A model generated the notes under the pieces. That model was not told the DNA's origin. It was given only the letters and a program-made list of their open reading frames with translations, and made no database searches. Source: Geomonas sp. Red32 (GTDB lineage Bacteria > Desulfobacterota > Desulfuromonadia > Geobacterales > Geobacteraceae). Taken from it: a stretch of DNA of 64,000 nucleotides. Shown here piece by piece: positions 8,747 through 17,772 of this stretch (position 1 is its first letter; every line of letters starts with the position of its first letter). Location: contig NZ_JAKLOY010000002.1 of assembly GCF_023652955.1 (NCBI RefSeq), forward strand, positions 62,001 to 126,000, in the 5' to 3' direction. Both the position numbers and the translations under genes were made by a program.

Positions 8747-9613
8747 ATGTACTGTGAGTTTTTCGGCTTCCGGGAAAGTCCCTTCACCATCACCCCGAAC
8801 CCCCGTTTTCTCTTCATGAGCGAGCGGCACCGGGAGGCGTTCGCCCACCTCCTCTACGCCATCGACAGCCGGGCCGGTTTCGTCGAGCTTACCGGCGAGG
8901 TCGGGACGGGAAAGACCACCCTTTTGCGGACTTTTCTCAACCGCCTCGATTCCAAGGGGCACCGCACCGCGCTCATCTTCAACCCCTGCCTGTCGTCCTT
9001 GGAACTCCTGCGGAGCATCAACCGGGAGTTCGGCATCCCCTGGGAGATGGAGAGCCGAATCGACCTCCTGCAGCAGCTCAACACCTTCCTTCTCGAGCAG
9101 AAGAAGGCCGGGCGGGCGGTGGTGCTGGTCATGGACGAGGCGCAGAATCTTTCCGCCGAGGTGCTGGAGCAGATCCGCCTGATCTCCAACCTGGAGACCG
9201 AGACCGACAAGCTGATCCAGATCGTCCTCTCCGGGCAGCCCGAGCTTTTGGCCTTGCTGGCCAAGGACGAGCTGCGGCAGCTCAACCAGAGGATCACGGT
9301 CCGCTACCACCTGCTGCCGATGGACTTCGACTGCGTCGGGCGCTACATCGACCACCGCATGGAATTGGCCGGCCGGTTCCGGGCCGCCCAGTTCACACCG
9401 GGAGCCCTCAAAAAGATCTATCGCTTCTCGGGTGGCGTTCCGCGCCTGGTGAACATCGTATGCGACCGTGCCCTGCTGATCGGCTACACCGAGGAGACGC
9501 GGGTCATCAATGGACGGATCGCCTCCCAGGCGATCTCCGAGGTGACGGGACGAAGCCCCTATGCCAGGGGGGTGGCTTTCTTCAGCCGCCTGCTGCGCTT
9601 TCTGCCCCGCTGA
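8747..9613 (+). CDS. ExeA/GspA-like AAA ATPase
   Basis: A 288-residue ATPase starting MYCEFFGFRESPFTITPNPRF, the hallmark N-terminus of ExeA/GspA-type and exosortase-associated ATPases. Walker A is GEVGTGKTT (residues 46-54), Walker B is VLVMDEAQNL, and the sensor region is LSGQPELL. In Aeromonas ExeA works with ExeB to open peptidoglycan for assembly of the type II secretin; related ATPases also occur in polysaccharide and PEP-CTERM loci. This copy lacks the C-terminal peptidoglycan-binding domain of full ExeA, so it is the short form. The GspB-like gene follows after 28 bases, and the two probably act together at the inner membrane. Confidence 0.88.
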   Translation: MYCEFFGFRESPFTITPNPRFLFMSERHREAFAHLLYAIDSRAGFVELTGEVGTGKTTLLRTFLNRLDSKGHRTALIFNPCLSSLELLRSINREFGIPWEMESRIDLLQQLNTFLLEQKKAGRAVVLVMDEAQNLSAEVLEQIRLISNLETETDKLIQIVLSGQPELLALLAKDELRQLNQRITVRYHLLPMDFDCVGRYIDHRMELAGRFRAAQFTPGALKKIYRFSGGVPRLVNIVCDRALLIGYTEETRVINGRIASQAISEVTGRSPYARGVAFFSRLLRFLPR

Positions 9614-9641
9614 TATTTGAAAGGACCGAGGTGAATACCCA

Positions 9642-10418
9642 ATGAGTTCGATTCTTAAGGCCCTTGAAAAGGCTGAACAGTCCTCCTCCACACGGCGTGG
9701 CGGTCCCGAGCGGATCGTCGCTTCCCGCCAGCAGCGCCCTTCCTGGGTGCTTCCGGCCGGAGTCATCGGTGGCGCCGCAGTGGCGGCGATGCTTACCTAT
9801 GCCGCCATGGGAGGATTCAGCAAACACAACGAAAAGGTTGCCGCCCAAGCGGTCACTCCTCCCGTTCAGGCTGTGCCCGCCGAACCGGCACCGGCCCCGG
9901 CGGCAACCAAGGCAGCCACGGCTGTTGCACCGGTGGCCGCACCTGCGGCACCCGCTTCGGTACCGGCAGCGGCCGCCCCGGTAGCCGCCAAGGCAGCTCC
10001 GGCGCCTGCCGCCAAAAACGCACCCCCCGTTAAAGCCGTGGCCAAGCCGGCCAAGCAGCCGGTGGCCAAGGCGTCGGCCGCCGCTCAACCGGCCCGAACG
10101 GTCACGGCGGCCAAGGCGATACGCCCCGGCCGCGATGCTTCCCGTCCGGCGGCTGCCGTTCAACCGGCCGCGGTGCCTCTCCAGCTGGCGAGCCCTTCGC
10201 CCGCCCCGGCGGCTGCCGAGCCCGCCCGTCCCGAGCTGCGGGTCACCGGAATCGCCTGGCAGAACAACAGCGAGTCGAGCGTGGCCATCGTCAACGGACG
10301 GATGTTGCAGCAGGGGGGGAGCGTCGACGGCTACCGCATTGAAAAGATCTTCGAGGACAGAGTCCGCCTGAGCAGCAAGGGGGGGACCGTCGAGGTGCCT
10401 CTCACCGGGGGCGAATAG
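9642..10418 (+). CDS. GspB/ExeB-like inner-membrane protein
   Basis: 258 residues. The N-terminal MSSILKALEKAEQ is typical of GspB-type proteins, followed by one transmembrane helix (about residues 30-52, VLPAGVIGGAAVAAMLTYAAM). A long Ala/Pro/Lys-rich, low-complexity periplasmic linker spans residues 60-190. The C-terminal domain (LRVTGIAWQNNSESSVAIVNGRMLQQGGSVDGY...) is the GspB C-terminal fold that resembles GspC and PilP domains. The family is thought to bridge the inner membrane and the secretin with GspA. No other type II secretion genes lie in the window, so the partner may be a polysaccharide export secretin or a T2SS encoded elsewhere. Confidence 0.85.
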   Translation: MSSILKALEKAEQSSSTRRGGPERIVASRQQRPSWVLPAGVIGGAAVAAMLTYAAMGGFSKHNEKVAAQAVTPPVQAVPAEPAPAPAATKAATAVAPVAAPAAPASVPAAAAPVAAKAAPAPAAKNAPPVKAVAKPAKQPVAKASAAAQPARTVTAAKAIRPGRDASRPAAAVQPAAVPLQLASPSPAPAAAEPARPELRVTGIAWQNNSESSVAIVNGRMLQQGGSVDGYRIEKIFEDRVRLSSKGGTVEVPLTGGE

Positions 10419-10426
10419 GAGAAACA

Positions 10427-10705
10427 GTGGCACCACGAGACAAATCGACGGATAACTGGGAGGCCCTCTGTAATCAGTGCGGCCTCTGCTGTTTTGAAAA
10501 GCTGGAAGACGAGGATGGAAGGATCCTCTACACCTCGACGCCGTGCCGGTATCTCGACATCTCGACCCGGCGCTGCAAGGTGTACAACAAGCGTTTCAAG
10601 GTGAACCCCGAGTGTGTCCAGCTCACTCCCGAGCTAGTCAAAGAACTCAAGTGGCTTCACCGTAGCTGCGGCTACAAAGTCGCCCTTAAAAAAGAGAGCG
10701 AATAG
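10427..10705 (+). CDS. YcgN/YkgJ-like cysteine-cluster protein
   Basis: 92 residues starting at GTG 10427, with AGGAG eight to twelve bases upstream. The motif NQCGLCC, then TPCRYLD, RRCKVYNKR and a later NPECVQLT is the UPF0153-type Cys cluster, probably metal or Fe-S binding. A final Cys is in HRSCGY. Function is unknown in the family. It lies only eight bases after the GspB-like gene, so it is likely cotranscribed, though its role is probably general. Confidence 0.85.
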   Translation: MAPRDKSTDNWEALCNQCGLCCFEKLEDEDGRILYTSTPCRYLDISTRRCKVYNKRFKVNPECVQLTPELVKELKWLHRSCGYKVALKKESE

Positions 10706-10809
10706 ACACCGTACCCCATCCTCATCCCAGCTTCGAAGGGGAGGGTGCGTGTTACGGAACGAAGAGCAATATCGCCCCCGGCGACTAACAGTGTGAAGGA
10801 GACAGTGAA

Positions 10810-12066
10810 TTGGCAAAAGTGATCAAATTCGAAGCGAATGGCAGGCTTTCCAGCAAGGCTTTCCAAGCGCTGGATCTGCAGGAGAAGCGGAGGTACCTGG
10901 CAACCCGAGACGCCAAGGAAAAGATGGAGCTGATCGTCTCCGACCCGGATGCCAAGAGGCTCGCCGCCTCGTTCGAACCGCAGGAATTCTACTGGCTGGT
11001 CAAGGATATAGGGGAGACCGACGCGCTGGAGCTCCTGGAGCTTGCCTCGCCGGAGCAGTCGGTGTTTTTCTTCGACCTCGAGACCTGGGATGGTTACGAC
11101 TTTTCCGAGGATAAGACGTGCGAATGGCTGGCCCATTTCCTGGAAGGGGGCGAGGCGCGCATCCACCAACTGCTGAAGCGTCTCGACTTCGAGTTCCTGC
11201 AGCTCTTCTTGTCCCGCGAGCTGATCGTCGGTGGAGGTATCGGCGACCAGAGCAACGACGAGGAGCGGCTGGCGGAATATGACCACACCTTAGACGGCGT
11301 TTTCATGCTGACCTTCAAGAATCCCGAGCACAGCCAGTTGATCGGGGCTTTCCTCTCCATGCTCATCAAGCTGGACAACCCGCTCTACACCGCGCTCATG
11401 GAGGGAATCAAGGGGGACGTCGACCTCGAGCTCGAGGAAAGCTGCCTCCGCTTCAGGACCGGCCGTCTGGAAGATCTCGGCTTTCCCCCGTTCGAGGAGG
11501 CGGTCTCCATCTACGCCCGGGTCAATCCTGCCAACTTCCAGCTGGAGGGCGACAAGGACCTCTCGTTGATTGCCGAAGAGGGCGCCGTGATACCGCTGCC
11601 GTCCCAGGACGAAACGCTTTTCTTCCGGGCCTTGGCAATCGCCGAGCGTCCGGCTCTCGTGCAGGAGCTGAATTACCTGGTGAACAGCGCCCTGGTCGCC
11701 GAGGGGCAAGCGATGAGGGAGCCGGAGGCGATGGGGGACATCGCCCGGCGCACCTGTGGCTACCTCAATATCGCCCTGGAAAGCCTCTGCGGCACCGATG
11801 AAGAGAAAGCGGCGGGGATTCTGCGGAGCGAGCGTCTCAAGCACCTTTTCCAGCTTGGCTTCAGCATCGTCTACCAGCTGCACTTCGAGGCCGAGAAGAT
11901 CAAGGCGACCGATCCGGCCACGGAAAAACTACTGGGGGGCCTTTTGGCCAAGCGTCCCCGCTACTACCGTGCTCTCGACCCCGATGCCGTCGATGCCTAC
12001 CGCGAGTTCCGCGACCTGGCCGACGTGAAGCGAAATACCGAACTCCTCAACGGGCTCATCGGCTGA
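10810..12066 (+). CDS. DUF6178-like protein of unknown function
   Basis: 418 residues, soluble, with no signal peptide, membrane segment or recognisable catalytic motif. I chose TTG at 10810 because GAAGGAGA precedes it by about seven bases and there is no ATG nearby. Features include an early acidic helix-rich region (FFFDLETWDGYDFSEDKTCEWLAHFLEGGE), a Glu/Leu-rich middle and YYRALDPDAVDAYREFRDL near the end. The overall pattern resembles DUF6178 proteins of deltaproteobacteria; this is recalled rather than aligned. The gene ends at a 14-bp stem terminator, so it closes its transcription unit. Confidence 0.6.
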   Translation: MAKVIKFEANGRLSSKAFQALDLQEKRRYLATRDAKEKMELIVSDPDAKRLAASFEPQEFYWLVKDIGETDALELLELASPEQSVFFFDLETWDGYDFSEDKTCEWLAHFLEGGEARIHQLLKRLDFEFLQLFLSRELIVGGGIGDQSNDEERLAEYDHTLDGVFMLTFKNPEHSQLIGAFLSMLIKLDNPLYTALMEGIKGDVDLELEESCLRFRTGRLEDLGFPPFEEAVSIYARVNPANFQLEGDKDLSLIAEEGAVIPLPSQDETLFFRALAIAERPALVQELNYLVNSALVAEGQAMREPEAMGDIARRTCGYLNIALESLCGTDEEKAAGILRSERLKHLFQLGFSIVYQLHFEAEKIKATDPATEKLLGGLLAKRPRYYRALDPDAVDAYREFRDLADVKRNTELLNGLIG

Positions 12067-12108
12067 CGCCGAGGCAAGGCGGGCCAGGATGGGGACGCCC
12101 CTCCCGTA

Positions 12109-12143
12109 AAGATAGGGTGGCTTTCATAGAGCCACCCTATCTT
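12109..12143 (+). terminator. Rho-independent-type terminator after DUF6178-like gene
   Basis: A perfect 14-bp stem, AAGATAGGGTGGCT at 12109-12122 with AGCCACCCTATCTT at 12130-12143, and a seven-base loop. The following tail (CGTTATC) is only moderately T-rich. Confidence 0.7.
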
Positions 12144-12249
12144 CGTTATCATGAAGTTGCGGGGTTTCGGATTTCGTGAAAGCCGGTAAAATTGGATGGA
12201 TTATTTTTTCTGCTCCGGACTTCACAGGCCGGTAAAAAGGAGCGAACAG

Positions 12250-14745
12250 ATGCCGGGTCGACACCTTAAAGCAATCAGGACCCCAGGACTCGAGGATCTT
12301 CCGCCGCTTCCGATGGACGCGGCGAACCTGGTCAGGGACTTCGAACACCACTACGCACACCACCTGGGACGCGACAAGTACTGCCGCTCCCTTCGCTACC
12401 ACTACCAGGCGCTCGCCTTCACCATCCGCGAACGCCTCCTGGAACGCTGGAACCAGACCCGCTACGCCTACATCGCCGCAAGTTCCAAGAGCTGCTACTA
12501 CCTCTCGCTGGAATTCCTGATGGGACGGGCACTAGGAAATTCGATGCTCAATCTCGGCATCACCGACGAGGTGGCCGCAGCCGTACACCAGATCGGCGTC
12601 ACCATGGAGGAGATCACCGACGAGGAGATCGACGCGGGGCTTGGCAACGGCGGCCTCGGGCGCCTCGCCGCCTGCTTCCTCGACAGCTGCGCGACCCTGC
12701 AGCTGCCGGTGATGGGTTACGGCATCCGCTACGAGTACGGCATGTTCCGCCAGCGGATCGAGGACGGACGCCAGGTTGAGGAGCCGGACCACTGGCTGCG
12801 CGACGGGCACCCCTGGGAGCTCGAGCGGCAGGAATATACCCAGGTGGTCCGCTTCGGCGGGCGCAGCGAATTCATGCGCGACTACCAGGGGGCCGGGCAC
12901 TTCCGCTGGGTCGATACCCAGGACGTGCTGGCGGTTCCCTACGACATCCCGATCCCGGGGCACCGTAACGGTACCGTCAACACCCTGAGGCTCTGGAAGG
13001 CGGCGGCCACCGACGAGTTCGACCTCGTGGAGTTCAATGCGGGGAGCTACTCGGAATCGGTGGCCATGAAGAACGCGGCCGAGAACATCACCATGGTTCT
13101 CTATCCCAACGACGCCAGCGAAAGCGGGAAGGCGCTGAGGCTTCGTCAGCAGTACTTCCTCGCCTCCGCGAGCCTCCAGGACGTCATCGCCCGCTGGATC
13201 TCCCGTAACAGGCGGGACTTCACTGAGTTCGGCGACAAGAACTGCTTCCAGTTGAACGACACCCACCCGAGCTGCGCGGTTCCCGAACTGATGCGGCTCT
13301 TGATGGACGAGCAGGGGATGGGATGGGAAGAGGCGTGGAACATCACCAGCAGGTGCATGGCCTACACCAACCATACGCTTCTCCCCGAGGCGCTCGAGAA
13401 GTGGTCCCTGGATCTCTTCCGGCAGCTTCTTCCCCGCGTGCTGGAGATCATCTTCGAGATCAATGCCCGTTTCCTGTCGGAAGTCTCCAGCCGCTGGCCC
13501 GGCGACAGCGACCGGCTGAGAAGGATGTCCATCATCGAGGAGGGGCCCGATCCGCAGGTCAGGATGGCCTACCTCGCCATCGTGGGGAGCTTCTCGGTCA
13601 ACGGGGTCGCCGCCCTTCATTCGCAGCTCCTGGTGGAGGGGCTTTTCCGCGACTTCTACGAGCTTTGGCCCGAAAAGTTCAACAACAAGACCAACGGGGT
13701 GACCCCGCGCCGCTGGCTCGCCTGGTGCAACCCGGGGCTAAGCCGCCTCATTGCCGACCGGATCGGTGAAGGGTTCGTGGCCGACCTCGAGCATATCCGG
13801 GAGATCGCCCCCCTGGCCGACGATCCCGAATTCAGGGAGCGCTGGTACCAGGTCAAGCAGGCCAACAAGGAACGGCTGGCAGCCCTGGTCAAGGAGCAGT
13901 GCAGCGTCGAGTTCGACGTCCACGGGCTCTTCGACGTCCAGGTCAAGAGGATCCACGAGTACAAGCGGCAGCTCCTCAACATCCTGCACGTCATCCACCT
14001 CTACGACCGGATCAAGCGGGGCGACACCGAAAACTGGACCGACCGCTGCGTCCTGATCGGCGGCAAGGCGGCTCCCGGCTACTTCATGGCTAAGCTGATC
14101 ATCAAGCTGATCTGCAACGTGGCCAAGGTGATCAACGACGACGCGGTGGTCAACGGCAGGCTGAAGGTCGCGTTCCTCCCCAACTACCGCGTCACCGCCA
14201 TGGAAATTATCTGCCCGGGAACTGACCTCTCCGAGCAGATTTCGACCGCCGGCAAAGAAGCCTCGGGGACCGGCAACATGAAGTTCATGATGAACGGCGC
14301 GGTCACCATCGGCACCCTGGACGGGGCCAATATCGAGATCCGCGAGGAGGTGGGAGACGACAATTTCTTCGTCTTCGGCCTGACCGCCCCCGAGGTGGAG
14401 GAGATGCGGCGCAGCTACGATCCCGCCTCGATCGTCGCCAACGACCCCGACTTGAGCCGGGTGATGCAGCTTTTGAGCAGCGGACACTTCAACATGTTCG
14501 AAACCGGCATCTTTGCTCCCATCATCGCCTCCATCATGAACCCGCGCGATCTCTGGATGGTCGCCGCCGACTTCCGCAGTTTCGTCAACGCGCAGCGGCG
14601 TGTGTCGGAAGCCTACCTGGACCGGGAACGCTGGACCAGGATGAGCATAGTCAACACCGCTCACAGCGGTAAATTCTCCACCGACAGAACGATCAGTGAG
14701 TACAACCGGGACATCTGGCATTTGAAGCCCGTTCCGGCCTCCTAG
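12250..14745 (+). CDS. glgP: Glycogen/starch/alpha-glucan phosphorylase
   Basis: An 831-residue cytoplasmic enzyme that releases glucose 1-phosphate from glycogen using phosphate and pyridoxal phosphate. Family landmarks are YYLSLEFLMGRALGNSMLNL, GNGGLGRLAACFLDS, the substrate loop QLNDTHPS, KRIHEYKRQLLN, and the PLP lysine region KEASGTGNMKFMMNG followed by GTLDGANIEI. Length matches the long GlgP class. The ATG at 12250 is preceded by AAGGAG; the longer frame from 12196 adds an unrelated stretch. It has its own position after a terminator and no glycogen synthesis neighbours here. Confidence 0.97.
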   Translation: MPGRHLKAIRTPGLEDLPPLPMDAANLVRDFEHHYAHHLGRDKYCRSLRYHYQALAFTIRERLLERWNQTRYAYIAASSKSCYYLSLEFLMGRALGNSMLNLGITDEVAAAVHQIGVTMEEITDEEIDAGLGNGGLGRLAACFLDSCATLQLPVMGYGIRYEYGMFRQRIEDGRQVEEPDHWLRDGHPWELERQEYTQVVRFGGRSEFMRDYQGAGHFRWVDTQDVLAVPYDIPIPGHRNGTVNTLRLWKAAATDEFDLVEFNAGSYSESVAMKNAAENITMVLYPNDASESGKALRLRQQYFLASASLQDVIARWISRNRRDFTEFGDKNCFQLNDTHPSCAVPELMRLLMDEQGMGWEEAWNITSRCMAYTNHTLLPEALEKWSLDLFRQLLPRVLEIIFEINARFLSEVSSRWPGDSDRLRRMSIIEEGPDPQVRMAYLAIVGSFSVNGVAALHSQLLVEGLFRDFYELWPEKFNNKTNGVTPRRWLAWCNPGLSRLIADRIGEGFVADLEHIREIAPLADDPEFRERWYQVKQANKERLAALVKEQCSVEFDVHGLFDVQVKRIHEYKRQLLNILHVIHLYDRIKRGDTENWTDRCVLIGGKAAPGYFMAKLIIKLICNVAKVINDDAVVNGRLKVAFLPNYRVTAMEIICPGTDLSEQISTAGKEASGTGNMKFMMNGAVTIGTLDGANIEIREEVGDDNFFVFGLTAPEVEEMRRSYDPASIVANDPDLSRVMQLLSSGHFNMFETGIFAPIIASIMNPRDLWMVAADFRSFVNAQRRVSEAYLDRERWTRMSIVNTAHSGKFSTDRTISEYNRDIWHLKPVPAS

Positions 14746-14894
14746 CTATTGGATCTGGTTAACGCTCTTTTTCTCAAGGTTTTTGCCGCCTTGCCGATAA
14801 CCGATCTATACCGCACGCCTGCTCTTGAATCTCCGGGTCAGGTTCAGTGTCAAGACAGTTACCGTACAGTGAGTACAGGCAACCAGGAGGAACA

Positions 14895-15395
14895 ATGTCA
14901 GCCCAGAACCTACCGGTCAAAAAAAGTGAGACACAGCGCGAGCTGATCCAGTTGGTCAGCTTCAATCTAGGTGCCGAAGAGTATGCGGTGGAGGTCCTGA
15001 AAGTCAGGGAAATCATCCGCATGACCGGCATTACCCATATACCGAATACCCCGCACTACATCGAGGGGATCATCAACCTGCGCGGCCAGGTGATACCGAT
15101 CGTTTCCCTGAGGAAACGCTTCAGCATGGAGTTCATCGAGAGCGACCATCACACGAGGATCATGGTGATGGATATCGACGGCAAGCTGATGGGATTCATC
15201 GTGGACGGCGTTTCCGAGGTGATCAGGATCTCCAGCGGCGAGATCCAGCCCCCTCCGGCCATGGTGGCCGGCGGAGTCGACCAGGACTTCATCTGCGGGG
15301 TCATCCAGCACTCCGACCACCTGCTGCTGATGCTGCAGCTGGACCGGATGTTCACCTCGGAGGAGCAGGAAAGCCTGATGCTGATAAACGGTTAG
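14895..15395 (+). CDS. cheW: Chemotaxis adaptor CheW
   Basis: 166 residues of the CheW SH3-like fold, which couples chemoreceptors to the CheA kinase. Seen motifs are LVSFNLGAEEYAVEVLKVREIIR, ITHIPNTPHYIEGIINLRGQVIPIV, and VDGVSEVIRI with GVDQDFICGV. The ATG at 14895 has AGGAGG six bases upstream; the longer frame adds 16 unrelated residues. It stands alone without cheA or receptor genes, so it may serve a distant array. A strong terminator follows within 25 bases. Confidence 0.95.
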   Translation: MSAQNLPVKKSETQRELIQLVSFNLGAEEYAVEVLKVREIIRMTGITHIPNTPHYIEGIINLRGQVIPIVSLRKRFSMEFIESDHHTRIMVMDIDGKLMGFIVDGVSEVIRISSGEIQPPPAMVAGGVDQDFICGVIQHSDHLLLMLQLDRMFTSEEQESLMLING

Positions 15396-15416
15396 CCAGT
15401 GGACCATATGACAACG

Positions 15417-15458
15417 AAACGGGGACCCGCCAACAAGAGGCCGGTCCCCGTTTTTTTT
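15417..15458 (+). terminator. Strong intrinsic terminator after cheW
   Basis: An 11-bp stem AAACGGGGACC (15417-15427) pairs with GGTCCCCGTTT (15443-15453) around a 15-base loop, and an eight-T run occupies 15451-15458. Confidence 0.9.
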
Positions 15459-15496
15459 GTTTTGCCACAAAGGACAAACTCCCGCGCTTATTTCCC

Positions 15497-15974
15497 TTCC
15501 GTCGCTTGGCGATGGCAAACTCTGCGCTGCGTTTGTCATCCGTCACTCGACGATGGCGATCTCTGCGCGGCGTTTGCCTTCCGTCGCTCGGCGATGGCGA
15601 TCTCTGCGCGGCGTTTGCCATCCGTCGCTCGGCGAAGGCAATCTCTGAGCGGCGTTTGCCATTCGTCGCTCGGCGAAAGCAATCTCTGAGCGGCGTTTGC
15701 CATTCGTCGCTCGGCGAAAGCAATCTCTGAGCGGCGTTTGCCATTCGTCACTCGGCGAAAGCAATCTCTGAGCGGCGTTTGCCATTCGTCGCTCGGCGAA
15801 AGCAATCTCTGAGCGGCGTTTGCCATTCGTCACTCGGCGAAAGCAATCTCTGAGCGGCGTTTGCCATTCGTCACTCGGCGAAAGCAATCTCTGAGCGGCG
15901 TTTGCCATTCGTCACTCGGCGAAAGCAATCTCTGAGCGGCGTTTGCCATCCGTCGCTCGGCGAAGGCAATCTCT
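15497..15974. repeat. 41-bp tandem repeat array (about 11.7 copies) between convergent genes
   Basis: Exact 41-base periodicity. Full copies begin at 15497, 15538, 15579, 15620, 15661, 15702, 15743, 15784, 15825, 15866 and 15907, with a partial copy from 15948 to about 15974. Each unit contains the core CTCGGCGAAAGCAATCTC and ends GAGCGGCGTTTGCC. The central copies are identical except for a G/A switch in CGTCGCTC versus CGTCACTC. The first three copies have diverged most. There are no spacers, so it is not a CRISPR array. On the minus strand all three frames stay open, giving a theoretical 41-residue repeat, but no ribosome site supports translation. The 190 bases from 15975 to the Ppx stop hold nothing recognisable. 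Confidence 0.95.
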
Positions 15975-16164
15975 GCCGACTCTATTACTTCCGTCGGCAC
16001 AGAGAAGACAAACATTGCCAAGGGTTCGTTTTCGGTGGGGCGTGGAGATAGCAGCCACCCGGCGCATAAATTCATCTGGGATGGATACGGTGGAAGCGGG
16101 AAAGGGAGTTGTTACGCGGAGCAGTTCGACGTTTATGTCTGGGTACGGGGTGCCCAACCTGCCG

Positions 16165-17760
16165 TCAACCAACTTTTACTTCGGCCTCCACCGTCAGTTT
16201 CAATCCGAAGGCGGCTTCGAAGAGGTCCGCCTTGGCCATGGCGCCATGGACCTCAACGGAGAGATCGTCCCGGCCAATCAGCGTGATTTGCAGCGACTTT
16301 CCCTCCAGGCTGAATTCCAGGCTTTCGACTGCGGAATTTCGCCTCCGGTCAAGCCCGTCGCACAGGCGGAGGATGCCGCCGAGCCGGGAGACGAGGGTGC
16401 GGTCGCCGGGGGCGAGCCGGGTGTACTCGTCGTGCTTCTTCTTGGGGAGGGCCTTACGGTGATAGCGGGCGATGTTGGCGATCAGTTCCCGCTCCCTCGG
16501 CGTGAAGCCGAAGATATCGGCATGCCGGATGAGGTGGTAGGAATGCTTGTGATGGCTCGAATAGCTGATGAAATAGCCGACGTCGTGGAGGAGGGCGGCC
16601 GCCTCCAGTAGCCGGGCGTTTTTTTCGGACAACTCGAAACGCTTGTTCAAGGCGTTGAAGATTGCCAGCGCAAGTTTTCCCACCTGCCGCGAGTGCTCCG
16701 GCTCGAAATGGCAGGCATTGGCGAACTCGAGGACGGAATCCCGCCAACTACGGGGGCGCTTTCCGACGAAGAGCCCCTCCCTGCGCAAGGTCTGTAGGAT
16801 GAGTCCCTCTCTTATGCCGCGCTCGTTGACCTTCAAGACATTGACCTTGAAGAAGTCCATCAGCTCGTCGACCACCGCCACCCCGGCCACGATGATGTCG
16901 GAGCGGTCAGGGTTCAGCCCCTGCACGGCCCGGCGTTCGCGATCGCTCTTGCGGGAGAGCATCGCCAGCAGGTGTACCACCTCGGAACGAAGGAGCTCGT
17001 GCCCGTGCAGCGAGTCGTAGCGTTCCTTCTTGGCGGCCGTGATCATCGCCGCGATATTGGTAATGGCACCGCCGGAGCCGATCAGGCACTGCATCCTCAA
17101 AAGTTCACCTGCATACTGGGCCTTCAGCGTCTTTCTGACGTGCTTTCTCAGCCTCTGGAGTTCTTCCGGGGTGACCGGGTCCTGTTTCAGGAAAGTCTCG
17201 GTCAAAAAGACCGCTCCCAGCTCGAGCGAGATCAGTTTTTCCGTGTGAGTTCCTACCGCCGTGATGATCTCGAGGCTGCCGCCACCGATGTCGAAGATGA
17301 GGTAGCGGACCCCTTCGAGATCGAAATTGTGGAAGGCGCTCAGCGCCGCCAGCTCCGCTTCATCCTCGCCGCTGATTACGTTCACCTGGATACCGACCTG
17401 CTCCTCGATCGCCCTCACCAGCTCCGGTCCGTTGGCAGCTTTGCGGACCGCACTGGTGGCCACCGCCTGGATCGATCCCACGTGGTAGCCGTCGATGATC
17501 TTCTTCTGCCTGGTCAGCGCCTCGATGGCCCGGTCCCCGGCAGCTTCGGATATCTTTCCGGACTGGTTCAAACCCTCGCCCAGGCGGACCAGCACCCGTT
17601 CGTCGTCCAGGATGCGGTATTTCCCGTTGGGGAGGGACTCGATGACGATGCTGCGAATGGAGTTGGTCCCGATATCGATGGCGGCCAGCCGCGGCAGTTG
17701 GACCGCTTTGGCCTCGGTGGCGGGGCGTTCTAGTTTATGCACCGGCGCTTTGGTCATCAT
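16165..17760 (-). CDS. ppx: Ppx/GppA phosphatase (exopolyphosphatase or pppGpp phosphohydrolase)
   Basis: A 531-residue ASKHA-fold phosphatase with an HD-like C-terminal domain. Motifs: AIDIGTNSIRSIVIE (phosphate 1), SGEDEAELAALSAF, YLIFDIGGGSLEIIT (phosphate 2), LIGSGGAITNIAAM, and a C-terminal LEAAALLHDVGYFISYSSHHKHS of the HD type. It degrades polyphosphate or pppGpp in the cytoplasm; sequence alone does not separate the two. The start is a double ATG with GAGGAGC upstream. It lies 12 bases downstream of the helix-hairpin-helix gene and 0.6 kb from sixA on the same strand, so they probably form an operon. Confidence 0.92.
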   Translation of the reverse strand: MMTKAPVHKLERPATEAKAVQLPRLAAIDIGTNSIRSIVIESLPNGKYRILDDERVLVRLGEGLNQSGKISEAAGDRAIEALTRQKKIIDGYHVGSIQAVATSAVRKAANGPELVRAIEEQVGIQVNVISGEDEAELAALSAFHNFDLEGVRYLIFDIGGGSLEIITAVGTHTEKLISLELGAVFLTETFLKQDPVTPEELQRLRKHVRKTLKAQYAGELLRMQCLIGSGGAITNIAAMITAAKKERYDSLHGHELLRSEVVHLLAMLSRKSDRERRAVQGLNPDRSDIIVAGVAVVDELMDFFKVNVLKVNERGIREGLILQTLRREGLFVGKRPRSWRDSVLEFANACHFEPEHSRQVGKLALAIFNALNKRFELSEKNARLLEAAALLHDVGYFISYSSHHKHSYHLIRHADIFGFTPRERELIANIARYHRKALPKKKHDEYTRLAPGDRTLVSRLGGILRLCDGLDRRRNSAVESLEFSLEGKSLQITLIGRDDLSVEVHGAMAKADLFEAAFGLKLTVEAEVKVG

Positions 17761-17772
17761 GCTCCTCTGCTG

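Noticed and set aside
15497-15974. Possible CRISPR array from regular 41-bp repeats
   Set aside because: The copies abut directly; there are no unique spacers and no cas genes nearby.
15352-16075. Several minus-strand frames coding a 41-residue repeated peptide
   Set aside because: They arise because the 41-bp array has no stops on that strand; starts lack ribosome sites and the frames extend into cheW.
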